From positions 1,675,368 through 1,739,367 of the forward strand of contig NZ_KB235914.1 in assembly GCF_000332175.1 (NCBI RefSeq): 64,000 bases of DNA, read 5' to 3'. The notes under the pieces are model-generated. The model made no database searches, was not told the origin of the DNA, and was given only the letters and a program-made list of their open reading frames with translations. Positions 26,062 to 34,800 of the stretch are shown piece after piece. The stretch's first letter is position 1. Each line of letters starts with the position of its first letter. Source of the stretch: Pseudanabaena sp. PCC 6802 (GTDB lineage: Bacteria; Cyanobacteriota; Cyanobacteriia; Pseudanabaenales; Pseudanabaenaceae). The position numbers and the translations under genes are program-made.

Positions 26062-26703
26062 CTAAACCAGGCCCGATCGCAGTGCGACAACGGCTGCCTG
26101 CACGCGATCGTCAACTGCTAACTTGTTCATAATGCCGCGTACGTGAGTTTTCACGGTATTGGGGCTGAGGTAAAGTACCGCTGCAATTTCAGGATTGCTT
26201 TTACCATCGACCATGAGTTTTAGTACCTCTAGCTCGCGCTGCGACAGTTGCCCCAGGTTAGCAGATGGCGTAGGGGGTTTTAAATGCTCGACTACCTTTT
26301 TGGCAATTTGCGGATCCAGGTAAGTAGCACCTTCTTGGGCAGCAGCGATCGCGGTAATCAGGCGATCTAAGCTGGCTCCCTTAATGCAGTAAGAGTCTGC
26401 CCCACTAGCCAGAGCTGCCACAATTTCTGTTTCCGCTGTATGCGAAGTTAGCATGACCACATGTATATTCGGTAGCGCTGCTTTAATGCGTTGCGTGGCA
26501 GCAATGCCATCGAGACGCGGCAAGCCAATATCCATGATCACAATATCAGGCTTGAGTTTTAAAGCTGCTTCAACCCCAAGATAGCCGTCCTCTGCCATCC
26601 CCACCAGGGTAATCTGAGGGTATTCCTGCAATGACTGCTCTAGTCCCAATTGCATTAGAGGGTCGTCTTCTACAATTAACACCCTTACTGGTGATGTATT
26701 CAT
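26062..26703 (-). CDS. NarL/LuxR family response regulator
   Basis: I chose ATG 26703 (213 residues), which begins right at the receiver domain: VRVLIVEDDPLMQLGLEQ, with the phosphorylated Asp in DIVIMDIGLPRLDG and Lys in YCIKGAS. The C-terminal helix-turn-helix is LSQRELEVLKLMVDGKSN followed by IAAVLYLSPNTVKTHV. All receiver residues are present. No histidine kinase is nearby. The gene stands alone, with a long upstream gap containing a family A repeat. Confidence 0.93.
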   Translation of the reverse strand: MNTSPVRVLIVEDDPLMQLGLEQSLQEYPQITLVGMAEDGYLGVEAALKLKPDIVIMDIGLPRLDGIAATQRIKAALPNIHVVMLTSHTAETEIVAALASGADSYCIKGASLDRLITAIAAAQEGATYLDPQIAKKVVEHLKPPTPSANLGQLSQRELEVLKLMVDGKSNPEIAAVLYLSPNTVKTHVRGIMNKLAVDDRVQAAVVALRSGLV

Positions 26704-26916
26704 AGACAAATTCATAAATTGGCTGAGAAGGTTCACCTACAACATCTAGAATATGCCAGGATCGAGACAATTGTGAAAGATCAAGTCGTAGATGAGGCGT
26801 TGTGTTAGACCTTACGAAATAGTGTTAGGGCGGGGTGTAAGGGTTAGACGTGCGCGGTGACTCAATCCCCATCTACCCAGAGCAAACCAGATTGCTTGCT
26901 GCCATAGCTATAAAAA

Positions 26917-27066
26917 TATAGCCATAGACAGATCTGTTAGGACATGGGGGTGTGGGGGCTGCGCCCCCACGCAGGGGAGGCAGGGCGGTCTTGGGGGTTT
27001 CCCCCTAGAGCCACTGCCGTGTTCCACCCCTGCACCCCGTCCTAAACCTGTTGGCTATAGCTATAT
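26917..27066. repeat. Family A palindromic repeat, copy 1 (long form)
   Basis: The ends TATAGCCATAG (26917) and CTATAGCTATA (to 27066) are imperfect inverted repeats extending inward through TTAGGAC/GTCCTAA. The interior is GC-rich with runs of G and C. It carries an optional module (GGCAGGGCGGTCTTGGGGG then CTAGAGCCACTGCCGTG) also found in copies of family B. The rest of the gap from 26704 to 26916 holds nothing I can identify. Confidence 0.75.
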
Positions 27067-27150
27067 AAATAAGAATATAAACAAAATGTAAAAATTGCTT
27101 AACAAAATAATTGTCGTTCGCACTATACTTTTTATGGCTTTGGTATAAGA

Positions 27151-27188
27151 TACTCTGAACTTTTTACATAAAGAGGCGATTCAGAGTA
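27151..27188. promoter_or_regulatory. Inverted repeat upstream of the LCP gene
   Basis: TACTCTGAA (27151-27159) and TTCAGAGTA (27180-27188) are perfect 9-base arms 20 bases apart. They lie in the AT-rich 300-base gap before the LCP gene, about 185 bases from its start, where a promoter would be expected. It could be a regulator site; no specific protein can be named. Confidence 0.4.
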
Positions 27189-27372
27189 ACTAAATTACTA
27201 ACTGTGTGTATTATTCCTGAACTACGCCCAAAATTTATGTAGCTCCAGACCGAACCAGATCGATAAAACAATAGGAATATACTGACTAAAGCTCATAAGG
27301 CAATTTGTTCCTAGAGGTTAAGTAGCACCATTATTGAGTTAAATGCTGTTGTGAGGAGCATATAAGTAGCCT

Positions 27373-28785
27373 GTGTCAACCAACCCCATTACCAATCTCG
27401 TCAAGAGTTCACAACGAGGCAAGTTCATCAAACGCTTGCCAAAGATCTCAACCAGGTTGAAGGTTTTACTTGTCAGTCTTGCTTTACTTTCAGGTAGTAT
27501 GGGAGCTGCTTTAGCATTTCTCATGACAAGCAAGCCGTTTCAGCAAACCCAGACCTCAGGAATTACCAACTCTAATAGCATGACAGCCACTACGGCTGGA
27601 CTGCCGGAGTTAACTCGCTCTGTTAACATCCTGATCCTGGGCACGATCGTCCTTACTTCAGATTTGCCGGATGCCGAACAACAGCCTAAGGGTAGATATT
27701 TAGCCCAAGTCAATTCCACACTCAATGGACAAAGCGATGCGATTTTACTAGTACGCTTTGACCCATTTACTAAAAAGCTTACAGCACTTTCTATACCGCG
27801 AGATAGTCGTGTAAATATTCCAGAACTTGGCTACCGCAAAATTAATGCGGCAAATTATGTGGGTGGGGCTTCTCTGTCAGCCCAAATCGTCAGCCAAACT
27901 CTAGGTAACGTTGAGATCGATCGCTACTTTCGCGTAAATGTCGATGGGTTTGGGAAGTTAATCGACGCTCTAGGTGGTGTAGACATCTACGTACCCAAGC
28001 GCATGAAGTACCAGGACGATAGCCAGCACCTCTATATAAATCTCAATCCCGGTCAGCAGCACCTGGACGGCAACAAGGCAATTCAGTACATGCGCTTCCG
28101 CCATGACGATCTTGGTGATATCGGACGAGTTCAACGCCAGCAAACACTTATTCGCGCTCTGATCGAACAAAAGTTAAACTTGGCAACCATCTCGCGTTTG
28201 CCGGATATCCTGGCTGTTTTGAAGGAGAACATCGATACTAACCTCTCCGTTGAGGAAATGCTAGCTCTTGCAGCTTTTGCCGCTAAAACAGATCGTAAAA
28301 ACGCGCAGATGCTGATGGCTCCCGGTCGTTTTAGCGCTCCCAATGAATATCCCATAAGTTATTGGATTTTGAATGAAAGGCATCTAATGCGATTAATGGC
28401 TAACTATTTTCAGGTTAACGTTCCTTCTGAAGCTTTAGATGAGGTCAACCGCTCGCCTAGCAGTCTTAGGGTAGCTGTTCAGGATAGTATTTCTAATCCT
28501 GAAGGGGTGAAAGTAGCTAAGGATATCCTGGTCAAAGCAGGTTATGGGGACGTGTTTCCTGCAGATGAACCTTGGGCGAACCCCTTAGAAAAGACTAAGA
28601 TTATTGCCCAGCAGGGAGATCTAGAAAGCGCTGAGGAGGTACGCAATACCTTGGGTATTGGTGAAATCGTGTTGGAGTCTACTGGATCGTTGGAATCCGA
28701 TGTGACAGTAAGGCTTGGTAGGGATTGGCTAGATCTCAAATCTATTCAAGTATACAAGCCCAAACCATTACTAGATAGAAGCTAA
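27373..28785 (+). CDS. LytR-CpsA-Psr (LCP) family protein
   Basis: This 470-residue protein starts at GTG 27373 with GAGGAG 14 bases upstream. One membrane helix lies at about residues 32-52 (LKVLLVSLALLSGSMGAALA). The LCP domain follows: GQSDAILLVRFDP, SIPRDSRVNIPE, GVDIYVPKRM and YMRFRHDDLGDIGRVQRQQ, with the conserved Arg and Asp residues that bind the polyprenyl pyrophosphate. A LytR_C-like domain is at about 350-460 (SLRVAVQDSISNPEG). LCP enzymes attach glycopolymers to the cell wall. It appears monocistronic. Confidence 0.93.
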   Translation: MSTNPITNLVKSSQRGKFIKRLPKISTRLKVLLVSLALLSGSMGAALAFLMTSKPFQQTQTSGITNSNSMTATTAGLPELTRSVNILILGTIVLTSDLPDAEQQPKGRYLAQVNSTLNGQSDAILLVRFDPFTKKLTALSIPRDSRVNIPELGYRKINAANYVGGASLSAQIVSQTLGNVEIDRYFRVNVDGFGKLIDALGGVDIYVPKRMKYQDDSQHLYINLNPGQQHLDGNKAIQYMRFRHDDLGDIGRVQRQQTLIRALIEQKLNLATISRLPDILAVLKENIDTNLSVEEMLALAAFAAKTDRKNAQMLMAPGRFSAPNEYPISYWILNERHLMRLMANYFQVNVPSEALDEVNRSPSSLRVAVQDSISNPEGVKVAKDILVKAGYGDVFPADEPWANPLEKTKIIAQQGDLESAEEVRNTLGIGEIVLESTGSLESDVTVRLGRDWLDLKSIQVYKPKPLLDRS

Positions 28786-28867
28786 GATGCGATCGCAAAG
28801 ATAATAACGGATCTATTTCAAGCGCTTGTTAGACTTGAGCACTGACTTGTCCTAGTTGTACCTTACA

Positions 28868-28950
28868 TCACATAGGCTCAACCGTTAGCTTAAAGCCCAG
28901 TGCCTTAACCACTTTGGCTACCGTTGAAAAGTGGGATTTCCTTCAGGAGA
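28868..28950 (-). pseudogene. HigA-type (XRE) antitoxin C-terminal remnant
   Basis: On the minus strand the codons read SPEGNPTF, then after one missing T they continue as STVAKVVKALGFKLTVEPM and stop at 28868. This matches the C-terminal end of HigA-like addiction-module antidotes. The coding signal ends abruptly at the edge of a family B repeat (28951), and no N-terminal part or toxin remains. It is therefore a truncated and frameshifted gene relic. Confidence 0.65.
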
Positions 28951-29106
28951 TATAGCGTTTTTCAATTGAGAACAGGTTTTATTGACGGGGTGAAGGGGTT
29001 CCACACGGCAGTGGCTCTAGCGGGGAACCCCCAAGACCGCCCTGCCTCCCCTTCTTGGGGGCAACGCCCCCAAACCCCCTACTCTTTCCGATCTGCAAAC
29101 CCCTAT
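28951..29106. repeat. Family B palindromic repeat, copy 1 (long form)
   Basis: It begins TATAGCGTTTTTCAATTGAG and ends GATCTGCAAACCCCTATA, with GGGGTGAAGGGG and GGGGGCAACGCCCCC inside. It contains the optional module shared with family A, here in reverse orientation. The left edge abuts the HigA remnant. The remaining bases to 29206 hold no feature I can identify. Confidence 0.75.
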
Positions 29107-29206
29107 AAGGCTTTATACAGTCCTTCCCTACTTATGCTTGTAACTCGGGATAACTGACTCAATTGAGTAAACCCTATGTTGCATAATTAATTGTGCGCTG
29201 TACTAG

Positions 29207-29638
29207 CTATTCGGGTACGAGCAATCCCATAGGAGTGATAGGGGCTGTAAACACAAAGTAAATTACGCCCGCGCCTAAGAAGGCGATCGCCAAACTAAAG
29301 AGAATCACCCACCGATCCGGCGGTTCGTAGACATCTTCATCGATGTCGTAGCGAACCGCAAAGTAGTGCTGCGTAGTCAGCAGTACGGTCAACAAGCCCG
29401 CGATCGCAAAGGCTAACCCCAACTTCCAACCGTTACCTGGTTCGGGAGATAGAGGAGGTTTAAGAGCGCGCAGTCGAATGATGACAACACCGAACCCCAT
29501 CAGGGCGATCGCAGTTCGCATCCATGCCAAATAAGTGCGTTCGTTGGCAAGGTGATCTCGCACCCGCGATGGATTGGATCGTTTGGCTTTCTCAACCTTC
29601 TCCGGTTCGTATTCTCTTGGTTTGAACAGATACATCAT
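29207..29638 (-). CDS. DUF202 membrane protein (YidH-like)
   Basis: The product has 143 residues. A basic start is followed by RVRDHLANERTYLAWMRTAI, the hallmark of DUF202, and then three hydrophobic segments (ALMGFGVVIIRLRAL, LGLAFAIAGLLTVLL, VILFSLAIAFLGAGVIYFV). Its function is unknown. It is the last of five minus-strand genes starting at the APC permease. Confidence 0.88.
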   Translation of the reverse strand: MMYLFKPREYEPEKVEKAKRSNPSRVRDHLANERTYLAWMRTAIALMGFGVVIIRLRALKPPLSPEPGNGWKLGLAFAIAGLLTVLLTTQHYFAVRYDIDEDVYEPPDRWVILFSLAIAFLGAGVIYFVFTAPITPMGLLVPE

Positions 29639-29673
29639 TAGCAGCGATCGCGAACTACTTAGCTAAGGTGATA

Positions 29674-29705
29674 ATGCGTTAGGCGGAGGCCATGACGCAT
29701 CCTAC
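29674..29705. repeat. Short palindromic repeat, family D copy 1
   Basis: ATGCGTTAGGC, a short spacer, then GCC and ATGACGCATCCTAC. The same pattern recurs at 42801-42834 and 52444-52475. Such dispersed ATGCGTTAGGC/GACGCATCCTAC palindromes are common between cyanobacterial genes. Confidence 0.6.
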
Positions 29706-29726
29706 AGGTATTGGCAAATTCTATCC

Positions 29727-30371
29727 TCAGTCATCCACTTCAGCATTGGGGATGCGCGTATCGATGAATGATTGAGATACTTCAGGAATATACCAGTTAA
29801 CTTCACCGGATTTCAAGATCTTAGGGTTAGGAATATTCAGTTCAATTGTTCCATCAGGATCGCTCTTTGCCACTAAGCTCGTACCGTCGAGAATCTCGAT
29901 CGCTGCGGCACCGCTGGTTGTTTGACCCTTTAACTTGACATCGCTGGGTAGATAAATGCCATTGCAATCCCACTCTTCCTCCGTTACTTGTTCGTTGCCT
30001 AAGAAGTAAATGGCAGTATCGTAGGGATCGGTCGTTCTTTTAGGTTTTGGCCCGTAAACAGCGATGGTTTTGCCCGTTTCGTTACGGCACTGTCCCCAGT
30101 TAATCCCAGAGGCTTGGGCGTATTTGAGAAACTCCTGTTCATCGCGAGCTTGAGTTGCAACTGGAACGCTTTTTTCTGTTTTTACCTGCGCCCCCTGCGT
30201 CGCACTTATTGTTGGATTGACAGGACTACCGAGCGGTTTGTTGAGTTCAGAGTTGACAGGGGTTCGATTGAAATTGGTCTTTTGCGCTAAGGATGGCTGG
30301 GCAAAAATTAAGTTAGCCACAACTAAAAGAGCGATTAAAAATAACTTCAAGTGCGATTTCAAAAATTGCAT
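29727..30371 (-). CDS. Secreted protein of unknown function
   Basis: The 214 residues begin with a signal peptide (FLKSHLKLFLIALLVVANLI, cleavage near QPSLAQ at residue 29). A disordered, Thr/Val/Pro-rich linker runs to about 75. The rest may be a small domain with two Cys (WGQCRNE and EEWDCNGIYLP) that could form a disulfide. I know no family. It lies between DUF202 and the first CadD-like gene on the same strand, which suggests a periplasmic role linked to ion transport, but that is inference. Confidence 0.75.
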   Translation of the reverse strand: MQFLKSHLKLFLIALLVVANLIFAQPSLAQKTNFNRTPVNSELNKPLGSPVNPTISATQGAQVKTEKSVPVATQARDEQEFLKYAQASGINWGQCRNETGKTIAVYGPKPKRTTDPYDTAIYFLGNEQVTEEEWDCNGIYLPSDVKLKGQTTSGAAAIEILDGTSLVAKSDPDGTIELNIPNPKILKSGEVNWYIPEVSQSFIDTRIPNAEVDD

Positions 30372-30448
30372 TGTTTTTCTCCTTGTAAGTTGATATAGAT
30401 TTTTGTGTCAAAATTAATACCAGATCGATGCCTTACCGCCATCGCATT

Positions 30449-31120
30449 CTAAGCAGTAAATAAGCTCTTTTGCAGTAACTGCAAGCTGCCGCTTTCAGCC
30501 AGAATGTAGATTCCCAAACCGATCAGAACGAATGGCATGACCTTCTTCCCGTAACGGGCGATCGGGCGGGCGATCGCCGATCGGCGAGTCAACCAATAAG
30601 CGATAAAACACCACACTCCAATCAACAGATAGAAAACGCTCAGCGTTACTCCCAAGCTGGGCAGATCGCAGTTCGCGAACAATGGGATGTAAATACCGAT
30701 GTTGTCTCCTCCGTTGGCAAAGGTCACGGCGGCAACATTGAAAGTGTGGGGAGTCAGAAGATGGGCGATTGATGTAACCATAGGGGAATTGCGAAATTTG
30801 GTGCGAGCAAATTCTACTGATACTGTTTTGACCTCTCCGTTATCTGCGTTTCGATTCATCAGATTTGCGATCCCGATAATTAGGGGAACGATTCCCAGAA
30901 AACCAATCCATGCTCTCGGCAAAATCAAACCGCCAAAGAATCCAGGTAGACTCAAAAGGATAATTGCGGTAAAACCTAGATACTGTCCGATCGCGATATG
31001 TTTGGGATGGAAAGAAGCATTTACCTGGGCAAAGAAGAGCGTCAGAATGACAAGATCATCGATGTTAGTAGCGACAAAGGAGACAATCCCTGCAACTATT
31101 ACACTTGTTAGCCAACCCAT
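30449..31120 (-). CDS. CadD-family cation transporter, copy 1
   Basis: The 223 residues have six or so hydrophobic segments. VSFVATNIDDLVILTLFFAQ near the start and VTFANGGDNIGIYIPLFA mid-way are the conserved acidic motifs of the cadmium resistance transporter (CadD) family, each placing Asp in a membrane helix. It could export cadmium or another divalent ion. It follows a paralogue (31143-31844) by 22 bases. Confidence 0.88.
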   Translation of the reverse strand: MGWLTSVIVAGIVSFVATNIDDLVILTLFFAQVNASFHPKHIAIGQYLGFTAIILLSLPGFFGGLILPRAWIGFLGIVPLIIGIANLMNRNADNGEVKTVSVEFARTKFRNSPMVTSIAHLLTPHTFNVAAVTFANGGDNIGIYIPLFANCDLPSLGVTLSVFYLLIGVWCFIAYWLTRRSAIARPIARYGKKVMPFVLIGLGIYILAESGSLQLLQKSLFTA

Positions 31121-31142
31121 GACAATGCTGCCATCTCCTACT

Positions 31143-31844
31143 TCAATTATTTTCTACTTCCGTTGGCTGACTGCGATCTTTGACCAATCCCATTAAGCAA
31201 AAACAACTGCCAGCCAGTGCTAGGGGAGTTAGCGCATTGCTATCTAAAACGATCGCTACACCTAAACCAATTAGAACGTATGGTACGAAGTAATTACCAT
31301 ACCGCGTCAAAAGAGGAGCGATCGCTGGTTGCAGTGTCAACTTATATGTAGCATAGCACCAAACTCCTACTAAAGAGAGAAAAATGGCGACGATTACCAG
31401 TAAGCTTTTCCACTCGCTATTGGCGAATAAAGGTACGTAAATACCAATGTTGTCGCTACCATTGGCAACTGTAATCGCTGCTACACTGTAGACTTGGGGA
31501 GAAAGTAGACTCTGTAAAGGAGAGAACTCCGATGGTTTGGGATCTACTTTAGATTCTCCCGAGGCATCGTTCTCAGGATTCAGCAGTCGGCTCAAACCCA
31601 TTGCGATTGGCACTAGACCCAGCAATCCAATCAGGTGGTGGGGCAAGATCGACCTACCAAAGAACCCTGGGAGGCTGGCTATGAGTAGGGCCATAAATCC
31701 GAGATATTGTCCGAATACGATGTGCCGACGACGGAACGTAGCGTTCGCTTGCGAAAATAACAGCGTCAAGATAATCAGATCGTCGAGATTTGTAGCCACG
31801 AAAGCCGTTACACCTGTTGGAATTGCGGTCGCTAACCAGTTCAT
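31143..31844 (-). CDS. CadD-family cation transporter, copy 2
   Basis: The 233 residues share the copy 1 motifs: VTAFVATNLDDLIILTLLFS, IVFGQYLGFMALLIASLPGF and ITVANGSDNIGIYVPLFANS. The two are about half identical by eye, so this is an old tandem duplication or a heteromeric pair. A second loop rich in Glu and Ser (residues 88-105) is longer than in copy 1. It follows the APC permease by 23 bases. Confidence 0.88.
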   Translation of the reverse strand: MNWLATAIPTGVTAFVATNLDDLIILTLLFSQANATFRRRHIVFGQYLGFMALLIASLPGFFGRSILPHHLIGLLGLVPIAMGLSRLLNPENDASGESKVDPKPSEFSPLQSLLSPQVYSVAAITVANGSDNIGIYVPLFANSEWKSLLVIVAIFLSLVGVWCYATYKLTLQPAIAPLLTRYGNYFVPYVLIGLGVAIVLDSNALTPLALAGSCFCLMGLVKDRSQPTEVENN

Positions 31845-31867
31845 TTAAGTTTGTCCTTCTTGCGGGT

Positions 31868-33322
31868 TCATTTGATATCGCTAAATTGGATGTGAATTTC
31901 CTCAATGGATTGCTGCATTTTTCCCATTAAGATTGGAGAGCGTACTCTTTGGAAGACGTACCATCCAAAACCTACTGTAAGATACAGCAGGAACAGATAA
32001 GGAAACATGTTGTTGGGAAATGCTGGAGTAGGGAACAATTCGCTGCCGGGAATGCCCAACGTACCCACGACTGGCAGTAGCATAAAGCCGATCGCCAATA
32101 TCGCAAAAACTACATCTCTCAACCGCAGTTTGCCCAGGCGATAGAGGTAAACTGGTGCTGCAATCGAAATCAGGATATACGCCAACAGAAATCCGTAGGT
32201 GCAAATCGTCCCAAAGTAGCCCTGACTGTCAAAGGTTTTCACTCCAAATAGATTCACTAAAGCAGGCACCAAAAAGGTGAGCAGGGATGACACGGCGATC
32301 GCCATATGGGGCGTAAGGTTGAACTCGTGGGCTTTGCCCAGCGAATTGTGCAGTAATCCATGCCGCGCCATCAAGAATAGTAATCTAGCCGTCGGATTGA
32401 TACAAGCGAGAACGCAAGAGAAGAAGCTAAGCAATGCACCCAGGCTAATTAGAACTCCTAAAAAATCTACTCCTGCTTGGTGAGCGAGGAAATCTAGAGG
32501 AGCTTCGCTTTTGCCAAGATCGATCCCAGCACTGTTAAACCCCAGGATCTCGATGTAAGCCATTACGATAAAGAATAAACCAGCCAGGATTACGCTTTGC
32601 GTCACGGATTTGGGAATGGAGCGCAAGGGGGTTTTCGCCTCATCCCCCAAGGAGGTTGAACTCTCAAACCCAGAGAAACCAAATACGACCAGCACGATGC
32701 CCATCGTAATGCCGCCAGGGGTTGCTCCTTGTAGAGTTAATTGCGATCGATCGATCGCAAAACCTTGATGCGCCCAGACGATCGAGCCTAAAAGCAGAAT
32801 CGAAGCGATCGAGACTCCCTCCAGTACCAACATCATTTTTGCCGATAGTTTGATGTCTCTGTAGGCCATATACCAGGCAGAAGCAGCGCCAGCGCCGAAT
32901 AGCAGCAGACTCTCTACATGAATGCCGAGGTTGCCCAGCATCTTCTGACTAAAAATAGCAAATCCGCACAGGGTGGACATGCCGGTAAATAAATAAGCCA
33001 GGACCAATCCCAAACCGCACAAAACTCCCGCACTAGGTCCGAGACCCTTGACAATATAGGAATATAGCGATCCTGGAGAAGCAGAGCGGCGAGCAAACTG
33101 ATTGATGTTGATACTGACAAACACCAGACCGATCGCGCCTAGCAAAAGGCTCAACCAGGTACCGCTGCCAGAGGAGGCAAAGATAAGACCCATGACTGCT
33201 GCTGGTACAGTGGTAGGAGCGATTACGGCAATTGATTGAGCCAAAACCTCCCCATAGGAAAGACATTCGTGTTTTAAGCCATGCAAACTCCTGTTTAATC
33301 TCGCATTTTTGGTTATCGTCAT
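31868..33322 (-). CDS. APC family amino acid permease
   Basis: This 484-residue protein has about 12 membrane segments. The N-terminal helix 1 region reads AVIAPTTVPAAVMGLIFASS, followed by NQFARRSASPGSLYSYIVKG, a typical substrate-binding stretch. VVFGFSGFESSTSLGDEAK in helix 6 with the following TPLRSIPKSV is diagnostic for APC carriers. The cargo is an amino acid or amine; the sequence does not tell which. It is the first gene of the CadD-DUF202 run, with a promoter region upstream at 33323-33550. Confidence 0.92.
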   Translation of the reverse strand: MTITKNARLNRSLHGLKHECLSYGEVLAQSIAVIAPTTVPAAVMGLIFASSGSGTWLSLLLGAIGLVFVSININQFARRSASPGSLYSYIVKGLGPSAGVLCGLGLVLAYLFTGMSTLCGFAIFSQKMLGNLGIHVESLLLFGAGAASAWYMAYRDIKLSAKMMLVLEGVSIASILLLGSIVWAHQGFAIDRSQLTLQGATPGGITMGIVLVVFGFSGFESSTSLGDEAKTPLRSIPKSVTQSVILAGLFFIVMAYIEILGFNSAGIDLGKSEAPLDFLAHQAGVDFLGVLISLGALLSFFSCVLACINPTARLLFLMARHGLLHNSLGKAHEFNLTPHMAIAVSSLLTFLVPALVNLFGVKTFDSQGYFGTICTYGFLLAYILISIAAPVYLYRLGKLRLRDVVFAILAIGFMLLPVVGTLGIPGSELFPTPAFPNNMFPYLFLLYLTVGFGWYVFQRVRSPILMGKMQQSIEEIHIQFSDIK

Positions 33323-33343
33323 TCAAAATCTCCTTATTAGATC

Positions 33344-33377
33344 GAGCGCTCGATACATTGCTCGATACATTGCTCGA
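33344..33377. repeat. Short direct repeats before the permease gene
   Basis: GAGCGCTCGATACATT is followed by GCTCGATACATTGCTCGAC, so the 12-base unit GCTCGATACATT occurs twice in tandem with a third partial GCTCGA. It sits about 30 bases upstream of the APC permease start. Tandem sites of this kind often bind a regulator. Confidence 0.45.
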
Positions 33378-33481
33378 CTTGAATTAGCAGGTTTCTACTT
33401 CATGCAGATATCTGCGCTGAAACGTACTAGCTTCAATGTAGGTAAACCCTCTAATAGAAGCAAACATTCTTTATTGTCGAA

Positions 33482-33502
33482 TCGATAAATAGAAGTTATC
33501 GA
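33482..33502. promoter_or_regulatory. Inverted repeat in the permease/cysK gap
   Basis: TCGATAA (33482-33488), seven bases, then TTATCGA (33496-33502). It is a perfect palindrome 160 bases upstream of the APC permease and 300 bases before cysK. It may be an operator; the protein is unknown. Confidence 0.35.
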
Positions 33503-33552
33503 ACTTGGAGACTGATGTACCGATTGACAAACTATGTAATGAAAATACCTTT

Positions 33553-33654
33553 TATAGCCGTAGACAGATCTGTTAGGAGGGGGTGTGGGGGCTGTGCCCC
33601 CACGCAGGGGTTCTCCCCCTGCACCCCGTCCTAAGCCTAGTGGCTACAGCTATA
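33553..33654. repeat. Family A palindromic repeat, copy 2 (short form)
   Basis: It begins TATAGCCGTAGACAGATCTG and ends GGCTACAGCTATA, with GGGGGCTGTGCCCCC inside. It lacks the optional module seen in copy 1. The bases from here to cysK at 33807 are AT-rich with no feature I can name. Confidence 0.75.
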
Positions 33655-33806
33655 TCAGATATCCTTTTGTTACAAAGTTGTTACAACAGTTAAATAGTTC
33701 TTTACAACATACTTGCGATTTATGCGTTTGTATGAAATATTACTTTAATTACACGATAAATACGTAGGATTATCGTAGATTATTTTTACTATTACTATAC
33801 CCCGTC

Positions 33807-34769
33807 ATGCAAATTGCTCATAACATTACAGAACTAATCGGCCATACCCCATTAGTGCAGCTAAACACCATCCCCCGCCTGGAACACTGCGGGGCCAGAG
33901 TCGTAGTCAAGCTAGAGTCTATGAATCCTTCGTCTTCAGTTAAAGATCGCATAGGCGTTGCCATGATTAACGCGGCAGAGGAGAATGGGGCGATCTTGCC
34001 CGGTAGATCTGTAATTGTGGAGCCGACTTCAGGCAATACAGGTATTGCCCTGGCTATGGTAGCAGCAGCCAAGGGATACCGTCTGATTCTAACCATGCCA
34101 GAAACCATGAGTATAGAAAGACGAGCGCTGCTCAAAGCCTATGGTGCGGAATTGGAGCTAACACCCGGCCATGAGGGCATGAGAGGTGCTATTCGTCGTG
34201 CTGCTGAGCTAGCGGAAACGATTCCTCATGCTTTCATGCCACAACAATTTCGTAACCCGGCCAATCCTGAGATTCACAGAAAGACTACGGCAGAAGAAAT
34301 CTGGAGCGATACCGATGGGGAAGTTGATATTTTAGTGGCTGGAGTAGGTACGGGTGGCACGATTACAGGCGTAGCTGAAGTAATCAAACAACGCAAGCCT
34401 GGTTTTCAAGCGATCGCGGTAGAACCTGCCAACAGTCCCGTGCTATCGGGTGGAGATCCGGGTGCGCATAAGATTCAGGGAATTGGTGCTGGATTCATTC
34501 CCGAAGTCTTGCGAACCGATTTGATCGATGAAGTGATTGCAATTGCCGATGAGGAGGCGATCGCCTACAGTCGCCGCCTTGCCAGAGATGAAGGGATATT
34601 ATCAGGAATCTCATCGGGGGCGGCGCTAGCTGCCGCCATTCGTGTCGGTCAGCGCCCAGAAAATGAGGGCAAGTTGATTGTATTAGTGCAGCCGAGTTTT
34701 GGCGAGCGCTATCTAAGTACGGCTTTGTTTGAAGATCCGAGAATTGTGGAAGCTTCAGCAATTAAGTAG
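33807..34769 (+). CDS. cysK: Cysteine synthase A
   Basis: The 320 residues are a fold-type II PLP enzyme. [15 protein letters not shown] places the PLP lysine at K46, [11 protein letters not shown] binds the substrate carboxylate, and [13 protein letters not shown] holds the PLP phosphate. [12 protein letters not shown] lies near the C-terminus. It makes cysteine from O-acetylserine and sulfide; the acetyl donor enzyme cysE is 3.3 kb downstream. A LysR gene starts 31 bases after its stop on the same strand. Confidence 0.95.
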   Translation: MQIAHNITELIGHTPLVQLNTIPRLEHCGARVVVKLESMNPSSSVKDRIGVAMINAAEENGAILPGRSVIVEPTSGNTGIALAMVAAAKGYRLILTMPETMSIERRALLKAYGAELELTPGHEGMRGAIRRAAELAETIPHAFMPQQFRNPANPEIHRKTTAEEIWSDTDGEVDILVAGVGTGGTITGVAEVIKQRKPGFQAIAVEPANSPVLSGGDPGAHKIQGIGAGFIPEVLRTDLIDEVIAIADEEAIAYSRRLARDEGILSGISSGAALAAAIRVGQRPENEGKLIVLVQPSFGERYLSTALFEDPRIVEASAIK

Positions 34770-34800
34770 CGGGAGAGAGCGCGTGTGGATTTGATATAAG

